The notes: generated by a model not told the origin, from the sequence alone. A stretch of 64,000 nt of DNA from Lewinellaceae bacterium (GCA_020636075.1 JACJYO010000005.1:372001-436000), one strand, 5' to 3'. Counted from the first letter of the stretch, positions 1 to 9,660 are shown. Numbers and translations are program-made.

Positions 1-259
1 CCTCTATCGATTTTAATAAAAAATACATCACCTGCCGCATTCGGGCGTCATCATATGACTCGCCAGGAAATACAGTCCGCCAGGCGCGATTTTTTTCAAC
101 AACAGGATTTTCTGACGCCAATTTTTTTGTCAAAAATTCAAACAATCGAACAACATCTTCCCGCTGATTATGCGCAGGCGATTGTAGCCACTTGAAAATA
201 TCCCGGACTTCCTTTCTACTCAAGGAGCGAACAATTTCGACCAACACGCTTTTTTGCAT
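1..259 (-). CDS. Hypothetical protein, N-terminal fragment (cut by window edge)
   Basis: An open frame on the minus strand begins with ATG at 257-259 and runs off the left edge after 86 codons with no stop. The visible start reads MQKSVLVEIVRSLSRKEVRD, followed by a charged, helical-looking segment (IFKWLQSPAHNQREDVVRLF). There is no signal peptide or membrane segment. The wording resembles an N-terminal region I associate with uncharacterised Saprospiraceae proteins, but I cannot name a function. The gene is divergent from the next gene, with about 250 bases of AT-rich sequence between them that hold no recognised feature. Partial only because of the window boundary. Confidence 0.6.
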   Translation of the reverse strand, partial: MQKSVLVEIVRSLSRKEVRDIFKWLQSPAHNQREDVVRLFEFLTKKLASENPVVEKNRAWRTVFPGESYDDARMRQVMYFLLKSIE

Positions 260-512
260 GAGGTTAAATTTTTATCTATTCAACAAATAGTCTAAAAAAA
301 ACTATCTGCAAAGAAATACATTTACAATTCAAATGTACTTGCTTTTCAGATATTTATATGTAATCGCAATTTACCTGCCAGTTTGTATATATCTCTCAAG
401 AATCCGTAAAACGACTCAACAAATGCAAATATTTGTCTTTTTCAGCGCAGGAGTCTATGCGCACTTTTGTAACGTCTTAAATCAGCTACGGCTATCGTTA
501 ATCCTCGTACCC

Positions 513-3407
513 ATGTTCAAATACCTTCTCGTATTATCGCTTTTGTTACCAGCTGGCATCGTTGCCGGTCAAGGGTGGGAACGTGTATTTGACGGCGGAG
601 GATCTGGGCAAATAAATGATATAGCCATGACTGCTGATGGTGGCTTTGCTATGATAAGCTACTACAACGGTCTGAATCGGGCGCGTCTGCTAAAGACTGA
701 TGCAGATGGATTCTTACAGTGGACCAAAGATTATTTTCTCGACACACAAACTTCCGGTGAAGCAATTTCAGTCACAAAAGACGGAGGTTATATTATTGCA
801 GGTTTTCAGCGGACAGCACCTATCCCTCCTAATACTCCTCCGCGTAAAGCGTACATATTGAAAACTGATGCTTTAGGGAATGTAGAGTGGACATATGTTT
901 TTCCTGGTAATGGCTACGATGCGGAAGCATTAGATGTGCTCGAATTGCCCGATGAAAATGCTTACGTTGTTTGTGGTTACCAAAAAAATATAGCTACGTT
1001 AGAGGATTTTTTAGTTTTCAAAGTAGATGCAGGGGGATCATTGGTTTGGAGTAACACTTTTGGGGCACCGGATATTCAGGAAAAAGGTTTTGCGATTACG
1101 GCCGACTTGAACGGCAATTTGTTGGTTGCTGGCGAACGTAGAGATGGCCCTAGCGATTTTTACATTGTCCATATATTAAATGACTCCGGTATCTCTGACT
1201 GGGATCATACCTATGGTTTTTTTGACGGCCAAGGCAACAAAGCCAACGATGTTGCACGCGACATCACAGTAACCAGTGATGGCAACTTTGTTGTAACAGG
1301 CCAATCCAATGTTTTACCCGATGGCGTTGGTATCCTGATGAAGTTTGAAGGTTCCGGAAACCACAAGCCTGTTTGGCAAACGAACTTTTCGAGAGCAGAT
1401 CTTTACGGATTGGCTAAAACCGCTAGCGGTGGCTTCTTAGTTACTGGAAATCGCCCTTCCACTGATGCGCAAGAGGAGTTGTTTATGGCTCGTGTGGATG
1501 CTGAAGGAGAAAAAATTTGCCAAGTTGCAGTAGGCCGACCTGGCCCTGATCGTGGCTACTGTATAATTCCAACCCCTGATGGAGGTGCAGTTGCTGGAGG
1601 TTCTGGAGAATTATTTGTGGGTTCCTTTACTGAAGAGAGTTTGTACCTGGTTAAGATGGACAAAAACTGCGTCGTCTTTACCAGTTACATTGCCGGGAAA
1701 ATTTTTCACGATTATAATACAAATTGCGTCCGGGATGCAAATGAGCCCGGCCTTGAAGACTGGATTGTTAAAATTGAAAGCCCCAATTTTACCCGGTATG
1801 CTGCAGCCAGAACGGATGGTTCATTTGAGATCCTGGTTGACACAGGTACTTATTTAATCCAATTATTTCCGCCGAACGATTCTTGGGAATCCTGTGATCC
1901 GGTAATTACCCTTCCGGTAGATGCCTTCTCAGATACCTTTTCGATCGACATTCCGGTAAAAGCAAAGTTTGCCTGCCCGCGAAACGAAGTTGATGTGGCC
2001 ACACCTGTTCTTCGTCGTTGTGCTGACAATACGTACACCGTTCGTTATTGCAATTCGGGCACAATTCCTTCTTTAAACACCGAAATCCAAGTTACACTTG
2101 ATCCGGATATGAGCTACGTTAGTAGTTCAATTCCGGGAATCCTGGGGCCAAACAATACTTACACCTTTAATATTGGCTTCCTGGAAAATGGTGATTGTGG
2201 CAGTTTTACGATCGACGCTTTTCTTAGTTGCGATGCAACATTAGGTGAGGCACACTGTGTTCGAGCGCACGTTTTTCCAGATTCATTCTGCAATACCAGT
2301 ACCAATTGGGATGGTTCAATCATTGAAGCACGAGCTACCTGCGACGGTGACTCGGTGAAAATGATCCTTGCCAATGTTGGTACCGGAACGATGACAGAAG
2401 TTGTTGGTTTTGTTATAGCAGAAGACGTCATCATGTTGACAGCACCCGGTGAACGTTCATCCGAAATACTTGCTCCAGGTGAAAGTCAATTGGCATGGGG
2501 AGGACCGGCTAACGGAAAAACGTACCGGATTATTGCAGAGCAAACACCGGGTTATCCTGGTACTAGTTATCCAACAGCTGCTATAGAACGCTGCTTATCT
2601 GATACAAGTAATACCTTTAGTAAGGGCTTTTATACTATGTTCCCCGAAGATGAAGCAGAACCTTTCAAATCTGTTGATTGCCAGGAAACTTACGATACCA
2701 ATTACAATCCGGATAATTTAAAAAGGGGCCATCCCAAAGGCTATGACGTACCCCAATACGTCTCTCCGCAAACCGATCTGGAGTATTTAATCCAATTCCA
2801 AAACTCAGGAACCGATACCGTGCATCAGGTCATAATCCGCGATACTTTGTCGCCCTACCTAGACCCGGCCACGGTCCATCCAGGTGCTGCCAGCCACCCG
2901 TACGATTTTGACGTCTACGGCCCGGGCATCGTGCAGTTTACCCTCCCAAACCTTAATCTCCCACCAGGTAGCGGCGCTAATGAGGGCTTTGTTACATTCC
3001 GTGTTTCACAAAAACAGGAAATCCCATGCAACACAGAAATTCTCAACAGCGCTGCTATCTATTCAGATTTCAATGCTCCGGTTCTGACGAACCAGACTTT
3101 TCATACGGTATGTGTATTTGACACATTTGTTGTAGTCAAAACCAAACACATTGATTTTGAAGGTGCCGACGTAAAAGTGTATCCCAATCCGTTTGACGAA
3201 AGTACGCTGTTCGAAATCAGCGGAATCTCAGCTTCCAGTGTTAACCTGGAGTTGTATGATCTTCAAGGTAAAAAAGTGCTTAATCAGACTTATAATCTTC
3301 CCTCTTTCCGATTGTACCGACATCAATTACCGGAAGGAATGTTTTTCTATCGGCTGATCACCAATAAAGGTCAGCCGATAGCCTCCGGAAAGCTCCTCGT
3401 TCATTGA
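513..3407 (+). CDS. T9SS type A sorting domain-containing surface/secreted protein
   Basis: A 964-aa exported protein. The ATG at 513 is chosen because it begins a clear signal peptide (MFKYLLVLSLLLPAGIVAG); the frame stays open about 180 bases further upstream but that part looks non-coding. Residues about 25-370 hold repeated blade-like units (TADGGFAMI, TKDGGYIIAG, TPDGGAVAGG), typical of beta-propeller secreted proteins of this phylum. A following segment starting IAGKIFHDYNTNCVRDANEPG resembles SdrD B/Cna-B-like beta-sandwich modules with Asp-rich loops. Next comes a DUF11-like segment (LIQFQNSGTDTVHQVIIRDTL). The C-terminal 80 residues (VYPNPFDESTLFEISG to GKLLVH) form a T9SS type A sorting signal, recognised by the secretion machinery and removed or anchored at the cell surface. 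The ligand or function is unknown. A strong hairpin terminator follows. Confidence 0.85.
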   Translation: MFKYLLVLSLLLPAGIVAGQGWERVFDGGGSGQINDIAMTADGGFAMISYYNGLNRARLLKTDADGFLQWTKDYFLDTQTSGEAISVTKDGGYIIAGFQRTAPIPPNTPPRKAYILKTDALGNVEWTYVFPGNGYDAEALDVLELPDENAYVVCGYQKNIATLEDFLVFKVDAGGSLVWSNTFGAPDIQEKGFAITADLNGNLLVAGERRDGPSDFYIVHILNDSGISDWDHTYGFFDGQGNKANDVARDITVTSDGNFVVTGQSNVLPDGVGILMKFEGSGNHKPVWQTNFSRADLYGLAKTASGGFLVTGNRPSTDAQEELFMARVDAEGEKICQVAVGRPGPDRGYCIIPTPDGGAVAGGSGELFVGSFTEESLYLVKMDKNCVVFTSYIAGKIFHDYNTNCVRDANEPGLEDWIVKIESPNFTRYAAARTDGSFEILVDTGTYLIQLFPPNDSWESCDPVITLPVDAFSDTFSIDIPVKAKFACPRNEVDVATPVLRRCADNTYTVRYCNSGTIPSLNTEIQVTLDPDMSYVSSSIPGILGPNNTYTFNIGFLENGDCGSFTIDAFLSCDATLGEAHCVRAHVFPDSFCNTSTNWDGSIIEARATCDGDSVKMILANVGTGTMTEVVGFVIAEDVIMLTAPGERSSEILAPGESQLAWGGPANGKTYRIIAEQTPGYPGTSYPTAAIERCLSDTSNTFSKGFYTMFPEDEAEPFKSVDCQETYDTNYNPDNLKRGHPKGYDVPQYVSPQTDLEYLIQFQNSGTDTVHQVIIRDTLSPYLDPATVHPGAASHPYDFDVYGPGIVQFTLPNLNLPPGSGANEGFVTFRVSQKQEIPCNTEILNSAAIYSDFNAPVLTNQTFHTVCVFDTFVVVKTKHIDFEGADVKVYPNPFDESTLFEISGISASSVNLELYDLQGKKVLNQTYNLPSFRLYRHQLPEGMFFYRLITNKGQPIASGKLLVH

Positions 3408-3465
3408 CGAGAGACCTTGCCATTGCCAACAACCGATTTAAATACGGCATCTCCCAAGATGTCGA

Positions 3466-3494
3466 AACCGCGGGGCCCCACCCCGCGGTTTTTT
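3466..3494 (+). terminator. Rho-independent terminator
   Basis: A 10-bp perfect GC-rich stem (AACCGCGGGG / CCCCGCGGTT) with a 5-base loop is followed by further T residues on the plus strand. It lies 58 bases after the stop of the T9SS type A protein gene, between it and the convergent aldehyde dehydrogenase gene. The T-run is good only on the plus strand. Confidence 0.85.
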
Positions 3495-3547
3495 ATTTCT
3501 TCTTTGTCCCGGACATAAATACCTGGGCTTAGAATCTCCCTTGGGGA

Positions 3548-4999
3548 TCAAATGCCGGCCAGGCAGACATATTTAATTTCCAGAAATTCTTCGATGCCAT
3601 ATTTGGAACCCTCCCGGCCGATACCGCTTTCTTTCATACCACCAAAAGGCGCGATGGCCGTACCTAAAATTCCGGTATTCACGCCCACCATTCCATATTC
3701 CAACGCTTCGGCGACACGAAAAATACGCCCCACGTCCCGACCATAGAAATAAGAAGCCAAGCCATATTGGGTATTGTTGGCCTGTTGAACCACTTCTTCC
3801 TCAGTCTCAAATCGGGTAACCGGAGCTACCGGCCCAAAAATTTCTTCTTGTAAAATATCCATATCGGCTTGTATATCAGCCAGCACCGTCGGTTGATAAA
3901 AGGTTCCTTGAAGCGCATGACCACCAGTCAGTACCCGGGCACCTTTTTTTACAGCATCAGCCAATAAGCGTTCGACTTTTTCCAGCGCATCGGTATTGAT
4001 TAGCGGTCCAATTTGCACCCCGATATCCGTACCGTTGCCCACTTTTTGGTTTTGAACGGCTACAGTAAATTTTTCTACAAATTCATCGTACACACCACTT
4101 TGTACATACAAGCGGTTTGCACAAATACAGGTTTGGCCCGCGTTCCGATATTTGGAAGCTATCGCTCCTTTCACAGCAGCATCTACATCAGCGTCATCGA
4201 ATACAATAAACGGCGCATTACCGCCGAGTTCGAGTGAAATTTTTTTTACCGTATCGGCACATTGGCGCATGAGTTGTTTCCCTACCTCTGTACTTCCGGT
4301 AAAAGAAAGTTTACGGACCAACGGGCTATCTGTCAGCGCTTTCCCAATGGTCGGCGCATCGAGGCCGGTCACAATATTCAGCACCCCGGGTGGAATGCCC
4401 GCACGTGTTGCCAACTCAGCCAAGGCCAACGCTGAAAGTGGCGTTTCTTCGGATGGTTTTATCACAACCGTGCAACCCGCCGCCAAAGCAGGTGCAACCT
4501 TCCGTGTGATCATGGCATTGGGAAAATTCCAGGGTGTAATAGCTGCCACAACCCCAACAGGTTCCTTTAATACCAGTACCCGCAAGCCTGGCGCATGTGG
4601 CGGAATAATATCTCCGTAAACCCGCCGGCCCTCTTCAATAAACCATTCGATAAAAGAGGCTCCATACAAAATTTCGCCCCGTGATTCTGTAAGCGGTTTG
4701 CCCTGTTCAAGAGTCATCAACAAGGCCAGATCTTCCGCATTTTCCAGGATAAGCTGATGCCAACGTTTCAGGATAACGCCACGTTTGGCTGCCGGCTTAG
4801 CACGCCAGTCTGATAGCGCTGCATATGCAGCGTTAATGGCAGCCTCCGTTTCCTCTGCACCACAATCGGCAACATGGGCTAGTAACTCGCCAGTCGCCGG
4901 ATTCCTTACCTGAAACACCTTGCTGGTACCGGCATCTTCCCAATGTCCATTAATATATGCTTGATGTCGCAACAACGTAGAATCATGCAAAACAGTCAT
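3548..4999 (-). CDS. gabD: NAD(P)-dependent succinate-semialdehyde dehydrogenase
   Basis: A 483-aa cytosolic aldehyde dehydrogenase that should oxidise succinate semialdehyde to succinate, linking GABA or related catabolism to the TCA cycle. It spans the full aldehyde dehydrogenase family length. Visible motifs are PWNFP (Asn158 for oxyanion stabilisation), FTGSTEVG in the cofactor-binding region, LELGGNAP with the general base Glu257, and GQTCICANR with the nucleophile Cys291. The TCxCANR form of the active-site segment is characteristic of the GabD branch. Cys293 gives the Cys-x-Cys arrangement that acts as a redox switch in characterised homologues; whether it works here is untested. The gene starts 27 bases after the stop of the Cys-motif protein gene, so the two are probably cotranscribed. 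No GABA transaminase is nearby. Other semialdehyde substrates (for example glutarate semialdehyde) remain possible. Confidence 0.92.
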   Translation of the reverse strand: MTVLHDSTLLRHQAYINGHWEDAGTSKVFQVRNPATGELLAHVADCGAEETEAAINAAYAALSDWRAKPAAKRGVILKRWHQLILENAEDLALLMTLEQGKPLTESRGEILYGASFIEWFIEEGRRVYGDIIPPHAPGLRVLVLKEPVGVVAAITPWNFPNAMITRKVAPALAAGCTVVIKPSEETPLSALALAELATRAGIPPGVLNIVTGLDAPTIGKALTDSPLVRKLSFTGSTEVGKQLMRQCADTVKKISLELGGNAPFIVFDDADVDAAVKGAIASKYRNAGQTCICANRLYVQSGVYDEFVEKFTVAVQNQKVGNGTDIGVQIGPLINTDALEKVERLLADAVKKGARVLTGGHALQGTFYQPTVLADIQADMDILQEEIFGPVAPVTRFETEEEVVQQANNTQYGLASYFYGRDVGRIFRVAEALEYGMVGVNTGILGTAIAPFGGMKESGIGREGSKYGIEEFLEIKYVCLAGI

Positions 5000-5026
5000 A
5001 CGAAATCCATTTTATTCAGTGTGCGC

Positions 5027-5800
5027 TTAATTTGGATTAAACTCCAACCGCACGGTATTATCCGGCTCATCATCGAAGCCTGGCCGGTGAAAATTATTCA
5101 AGTTTGGGAAAAGCTGGTCTAATTCTGCCCGGATTTTCTGAAGTTGTTGTTGAATAGTCAATATCTCTTCCTTTTTTTCAGCCAATTGCTGGCATATTAC
5201 TTCCCAGGCGCCAAGGCTGCGCTCAATAGCGATTTTTGCAATTTTTGCACTCCCGTTAGAGTCGCTTTGCATAGGATTGTCGAACTCTTCCATATGCTCC
5301 AGACTACCAATAGCCCGATGAATTTTTGCAGAAATAAAATACTGATACCAGCGAATGACATCGACCGCGTCTTGAAAAAATTGCCAACTTTCTACATCAA
5401 CCGGCAGGCCATCTTCAATTTGCTCTTCCAATTCTTCACTTTTGAACTCAAAATAGCTGGCATTGCGTTCAAAAAAATCATTTACGGTATTGGCATACTG
5501 CATGGTCTTATCGCGCATATCGCGTTCCAGGGCCTGAATATTCGGATCCGGTTTTTCTTTATTTTCATCAGCAATTTCATCTGGATCAATACCCATATCA
5601 GCCATCATTTTATCCAGCATTTCAAGTACACCTTCAAAATTTTTTTTGATATTTTGCCAAAAGGCTGGATCAGCTGGATCGGCAGTTTCCTCAGAAAACT
5701 CCTGTTCATTGGCATAAACCCGGCAGCGCGCTGTAAACGGGCAACGCTCGCACCAGCGGTCACAGTAATTATGAACTCCGGGAATAAAATGCTCTTCCAT
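5027..5800 (-). CDS. Hypothetical protein with N-terminal four-cysteine motif
   Basis: A 257-aa soluble protein of unknown function. The N-terminus carries Cys13, Cys17, Cys20 and Cys26 (CDRWCERCPFTARC), a spacing that could bind zinc or an iron-sulfur cluster. The rest is acidic and mostly helical, with a Met/Asp-rich segment (LDKMMADMGIDPDEIADE) and a C-terminal heptad-like stretch (EEILTIQQQLQKIRAELDQL). There is no signal peptide and no membrane segment, so a cytoplasmic location is likely. It lies directly upstream of gabD on the same strand with a 27-base gap. I do not recognise a named domain. The cysteine spacing is seen directly; metal binding is inference. Confidence 0.75.
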   Translation of the reverse strand: MEEHFIPGVHNYCDRWCERCPFTARCRVYANEQEFSEETADPADPAFWQNIKKNFEGVLEMLDKMMADMGIDPDEIADENKEKPDPNIQALERDMRDKTMQYANTVNDFFERNASYFEFKSEELEEQIEDGLPVDVESWQFFQDAVDVIRWYQYFISAKIHRAIGSLEHMEEFDNPMQSDSNGSAKIAKIAIERSLGAWEVICQQLAEKKEEILTIQQQLQKIRAELDQLFPNLNNFHRPGFDDEPDNTVRLEFNPN

Positions 5801-5932
5801 ATGCCAGGGTTTTGAGAACGGGTTTTCAAAGTACGCGAATTTCTTTTCAAATTAGCCCATTCAAAGCGGTACATATTCAGGATGTCAACTCTTATGCCGT
5901 TTTAAATATTGTAGATATAAAAAAATTCAGCT

Positions 5933-7084
5933 ATGAAACAAAAATTGCGCATGGGTATGATCGGTGGCGGTATCGGCGCCTTTATTGGCGGCGTACACCG
6001 AATAGCTGCAGCGCTGGATGGCGAAATAGAGTTGGTTTGTGGTGCATTCAGCAGCGACCCGGAAAAATCGGCGGCCTCCGGGGCCGATTTAGGCTTACCG
6101 GCCGATCGCGTGTATGGAAGTTTTGAAGAAATGGTCGACATTGAAAACAAACGTGCTCCAGAGCAACGGATGCAATTTGTCTCTATTGTAACACCAAACC
6201 ATATGCATGCCGCACCGGCAAAATTGGCTTTGCAAAACGGGTTTCATGTAATTTGTGATAAACCGTTGGCTTTCAATTTAGATGAAGCACTTGAATTAGA
6301 AAAAGCGGTGCAGCAAACAGGGCTTTTATTTGCCCTCACCCATAATTATACCGGTTATCCCATGGTCAAACAAGCCCGGCAAATGATCCGGCATGGCGAG
6401 TTGGGTGAAATTCGAAAAATTGTAGTTGAATATCCTCAAGGCTGGTTGAGTACCAATCTTGAATCTACTGGTCAAAAGCAGGCGGCCTGGCGAACCGATC
6501 CGCAACGAAGTGGAATTGCGGGGGCGATGGGGGATATCGGAACACATGCCGAAAACCTGGCTGAATATATTACTGGTTTAAAAATTACGGAGCTCTGTGC
6601 CGACATAAGCACTTTCGTTCCCGGGCGGTTGCTTGATGATGATGGCAATGTGCTGCTTCGTTTTGAAAATGGTGCTAAAGGCATCCTGCATGCCAGCCAA
6701 ATCAGCGCAGGTGAGGAAAACAATCTGAATATCCGGGTTTATGGTGAAAAGGGTGGATTAGAATGGCATCAAATGGAGCCTAATACCTTACTAGTCAAAT
6801 GGTTAGACAAGCCCAGCCAAGTCTATCGAACTGGCGTAGGCACGCTCTACCCTGAAGCGCAAGCCTGCACGCGTATTCCGGCCGGACACCCGGAGGGCTA
6901 CCTGGAAGCATTTGCAACCATATACCGGAATTTTGCGCGGTGTATCCGTGCTCGCCAGGAAGACAGACCGCCCGATCCTTTGGATCTGGATTTTCCAACT
7001 GTTTCCGACGGCTTGCGTGGTATGCAGTTTATAGAACGCGTAATCGCCAGTGGAAATAGTACGGAAAAGTGGCTTTCCATTTAG
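5933..7084 (+). CDS. Gfo/Idh/MocA family oxidoreductase
   Basis: A 383-aa NAD(P)-dependent sugar or cyclitol dehydrogenase-type enzyme. The N-terminal Rossmann fold shows the glycine-rich loop GMIGGGIGAFIGGVHR at residues 8-23. It is followed by VSIVTPNHMH and the family's Lys motif in CDKPLAFNLDEALEL (usually EKP; here DKP). The second half is the alpha/beta substrate domain, with GDIGTHAENLAEYITG holding the Asp and His expected in the active site. There is no signal peptide, so a cytoplasmic enzyme is expected. The substrate cannot be deduced from sequence, and no sugar operon surrounds it: the upstream gene is divergent and the feo genes follow after 216 bases. The ATG at 5933 is placed just before the Rossmann strand, as usual in the family. 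Confidence 0.88.
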   Translation: MKQKLRMGMIGGGIGAFIGGVHRIAAALDGEIELVCGAFSSDPEKSAASGADLGLPADRVYGSFEEMVDIENKRAPEQRMQFVSIVTPNHMHAAPAKLALQNGFHVICDKPLAFNLDEALELEKAVQQTGLLFALTHNYTGYPMVKQARQMIRHGELGEIRKIVVEYPQGWLSTNLESTGQKQAAWRTDPQRSGIAGAMGDIGTHAENLAEYITGLKITELCADISTFVPGRLLDDDGNVLLRFENGAKGILHASQISAGEENNLNIRVYGEKGGLEWHQMEPNTLLVKWLDKPSQVYRTGVGTLYPEAQACTRIPAGHPEGYLEAFATIYRNFARCIRARQEDRPPDPLDLDFPTVSDGLRGMQFIERVIASGNSTEKWLSI

Positions 7085-7221
7085 CATTCAATGATTTTTG
7101 TCATTGTCGCTGTTGATTTATAAACAACTTACAAGCTGATAGTTTCCCGGAGTTTTACTTGTTAAACGAGCAATTGTTCGGGACGTCTGAATGCAGACAA
7201 ATTCCTTTTCGATTTTTTCAG

Positions 7222-7249
7222 TTGCATTACTGAACAAGCCCTACTTTTG
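7222..7249 (+). promoter_or_regulatory. Bacteroidota-type promoter for feoAB
   Basis: TACTTTTG at 7242-7249 matches the phylum's -7 consensus TAnnTTTG, and TTG at 7222-7224 fits the -33 element with a 17-base spacer. It lies 51 bases before the feoA start. No Fur box was recognised by eye. Confidence 0.6.
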
Positions 7250-7300
7250 CACTGTTTGGATTTTGTCTAAATCAACGATTTTGTTTTGCTTCTCTGAATT

Positions 7301-7534
7301 ATGCAACGCCGATACCGCACGATTCCCGATTTAAAAGTACATGAAAGTGCGCATGCCCTAGCTTTCGAAGATCCTGCTTTAGCTGGAAAATTAACGGCAA
7401 TGGGTCTGCTCCCCGGGACATTAATTGAGATGGTGCGTGCAGCACCATTTGGCAATGCATATTATATAAAAGCGGATGGGGTCCGCCTTGCATTACGCGA
7501 AGAAGAAGCCTCCAGCATTTTGATTGATGTATGA
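7301..7534 (+). CDS. feoA: FeoA family ferrous iron transport accessory protein
   Basis: A 77-aa cytosolic protein of the SH3-like FeoA family, which supports FeoB-mediated Fe(II) uptake, probably by contacting the FeoB cytosolic part. The family pattern is visible: a loop KLTAMGLLPGTLIEMVRAAPF, followed by a Tyr-rich strand (GNAYYIKADGVRLALREEEA) matching the usual G-x-x-P-G-x-x-I-E and G-x-x-x-A/L-R-x-x-E-A elements. The gene overlaps feoB by four bases (ATGA), which indicates translational coupling. A TAnnTTTG promoter is present upstream. No feoC gene accompanies the pair. Confidence 0.9.
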   Translation: MQRRYRTIPDLKVHESAHALAFEDPALAGKLTAMGLLPGTLIEMVRAAPFGNAYYIKADGVRLALREEEASSILIDV

Positions 7535-9657
7535 GTGAAGTCCGGGAGAAATTGTTAAATATTGCCTTGGTAGGAAACCCCAACTGTGGAAAGTCAACAA
7601 TTTTTAATCAGTTGACTGGCTTACGGCAAAAAACTGGCAATTTCCCGGGCATCACCGTTGAAGTCAAGGAAGGGCGTATGCAACTGCCGAGCGGCCGGCA
7701 AGTTATGCTGACCGATTTACCAGGTACTTATAGTTTGTATCCTACTTCCTCTGATGAAAAGATTGTTGCATCTGTATTGACCAACCCGAAAGATGCGCAT
7801 TATCCCAATGTTGTCGTTTACGTCGCCGATGCCACGCATTTGGAAAAGCACCTGTTGTTGCTCACACAGCTGTTGGATTTAGGCCTACCGGTCATGATGG
7901 CTTTGAACATGTCGGACACTGCGGATGAGATCGGGATTAAAGTGAATGCCAGTGTACTTGCCGACCGATTGGGTATTCCGGTTGTTGCCATTAGTGGCCG
8001 AACCGGTGCCAATATCCAGAAACTAATAGGTGAAATAGAAAAGTTATTTGATACGCCCACCTTACCTGAAAAGCACTTTTATCCACTACAGGAAGTGGAA
8101 AAACAAGTGGCTGAGGCAGTTTGCCTGAATTTTAATTTGGCGAATGCTTATCAGGCATTGCTGATTGCGCACCACCATGAATGGTTGCCGTTTTTATCTG
8201 AACAAAACCAGGAAACAATCCGGGCAATTGTTCAAGACAAAGGCTTGGCGTCATTGCGTTTTCAGGTAGATGAAACATTGGATCGCTATGACCGGTTTAC
8301 GCCGATTGTTCAGGAAGCGGTACAACGTCCTCCTCAATTTCCCAGTACACCAACCGACCGGATTGATGCCGTAGCAACGCACCGGTGGTGGGGCCCTTTG
8401 TTATTTTTTTTTGTGATGCTGCTCGTTTTCCAAGCAATTTATGATTGGAGTACAGTACCAATGGACCTGATTGAGCAGTTTTTTGCCGACTTAAATGTTT
8501 GGCTGACAAGCATTTTACCATCGCACTGGTCCACAGATTTAATTACAGATGGAATACTCGCAGGTTTAAGCGGCATTTTGGTTTTTATTCCACAAATAGC
8601 CATTCTGTTTCTCCTCATTACGGTCTTGGAGGAAATTGGTTATATGGCCAGGGTGGTTTTTATTTTTGACAAAACTATGCGGCGTTTTGGAATGAATGGG
8701 CGCAGTGTGGTGTCCCTGATTAGTGGAGGTGCTTGTGCCGTACCGGCCATTATGAGCAGCCGGACGATTGGTAACTGGAAAGAACGACTGATCACCACAA
8801 TGGTCACTCCATTTATCAGTTGTAGCGCTCGCCTGCCTGTTTACGCAGTTTTGGTTGGTTTGGCAGTGCCGGATAAACGTGTTTTCTGGATCTTCTCCTG
8901 GCAAAGTTTGACTTTTGGGAGTATGTACGCGTTGGGGGTTGTGGCAGCTTTTGCCTCGGGGTATTTAATGAAAAAAGTGCTGCACACGCGCGAATCCTCC
9001 TACTTGGCCATAGAATTACCCGTTTACCGGATGCCACATTGGCGAAATTTATGGCTTACAGTTTGGGAAAAAGTGGGTGCATTTGTCATTGGCGCCGGAA
9101 AAATTATTTTGATCATTTCGATGGTACTTTGGGCGCTTGCACGTTTCGGACCTGGCGACGCAATGGCTCAAGCGACATTGAAAGCCCAACAAGATGCCCA
9201 AACACAACAACTCAATAAAACTGAGGCGGCAGACCTTCAGGCAGCTTATCATCTCGAAGCATCCTATGCCGGTTACCTGGGAAAGGTGATCGAGCCGGCA
9301 ATTCGCCCGCTCGGATATGATTGGAAAATTGGTATTGCACTGATTGCTTCCTTTGCGGCACGGGAAGTGTTTGTCGGAACGATGTCGACAATTTACAGCA
9401 TTGGCAGTTCGGAAGATGATTTTGTACTGCGCGAAAAAATGAAAACGGCGCGATTTGAGGACAGTGGCACCCCTGTTTATACGTTGGCCACTGCGTTGTC
9501 GCTGTTGGTATTTTATGCCCTGGCGATGCAGTGCATGAGCACAATTGCCGTGGTAAAGCGCGAAACCGGAAGTTGGAAATGGGCATTACTTCAATTTTCC
9601 TATATGAGTTTGTTGGCATACCTGTGTGCGTGGTTGGTTTACAATGTATTCGCATGA
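7531..9657 (+). CDS. feoB: Ferrous iron transport protein B (GTPase-coupled Fe(II) permease)
   Basis: A 708-aa inner-membrane Fe(II) importer. The N-terminal G domain has G1 GNPNCGKST (15-23), G2 Thr42 in NFPGITVE, G3 DLPG (62-65) and G4 NMSD (126-129), followed by a helical spacer of about 90 residues. The membrane part begins near residue 285 (WWGPLLFFFVMLLVF) and contains the two gate-type segments (GILVFIPQIAILFLLITVLE, and the later ALIASFAAREVFVGTMS) with the Cys-containing segments ISGGACAVPAIMSS and MVTPFISCSARLPVYAVL, which are typical of FeoB. The length is normal for the family. The gene is translationally coupled to feoA and ends 3 bases before the stop of the convergent SRAP gene. 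Likely iron-regulated, but no operator was identified. Confidence 0.95.
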   Translation: MSEVREKLLNIALVGNPNCGKSTIFNQLTGLRQKTGNFPGITVEVKEGRMQLPSGRQVMLTDLPGTYSLYPTSSDEKIVASVLTNPKDAHYPNVVVYVADATHLEKHLLLLTQLLDLGLPVMMALNMSDTADEIGIKVNASVLADRLGIPVVAISGRTGANIQKLIGEIEKLFDTPTLPEKHFYPLQEVEKQVAEAVCLNFNLANAYQALLIAHHHEWLPFLSEQNQETIRAIVQDKGLASLRFQVDETLDRYDRFTPIVQEAVQRPPQFPSTPTDRIDAVATHRWWGPLLFFFVMLLVFQAIYDWSTVPMDLIEQFFADLNVWLTSILPSHWSTDLITDGILAGLSGILVFIPQIAILFLLITVLEEIGYMARVVFIFDKTMRRFGMNGRSVVSLISGGACAVPAIMSSRTIGNWKERLITTMVTPFISCSARLPVYAVLVGLAVPDKRVFWIFSWQSLTFGSMYALGVVAAFASGYLMKKVLHTRESSYLAIELPVYRMPHWRNLWLTVWEKVGAFVIGAGKIILIISMVLWALARFGPGDAMAQATLKAQQDAQTQQLNKTEAADLQAAYHLEASYAGYLGKVIEPAIRPLGYDWKIGIALIASFAAREVFVGTMSTIYSIGSSEDDFVLREKMKTARFEDSGTPVYTLATALSLLVFYALAMQCMSTIAVVKRETGSWKWALLQFSYMSLLAYLCAWLVYNVFA

Positions 9658-9660
9658 TCG

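Noticed and set aside
333..512. Upstream extension of the first T9SS protein (60 codons)
   Set aside because: The signal peptide begins at the ATG at 513; the upstream residues would bury it and do not look conserved.
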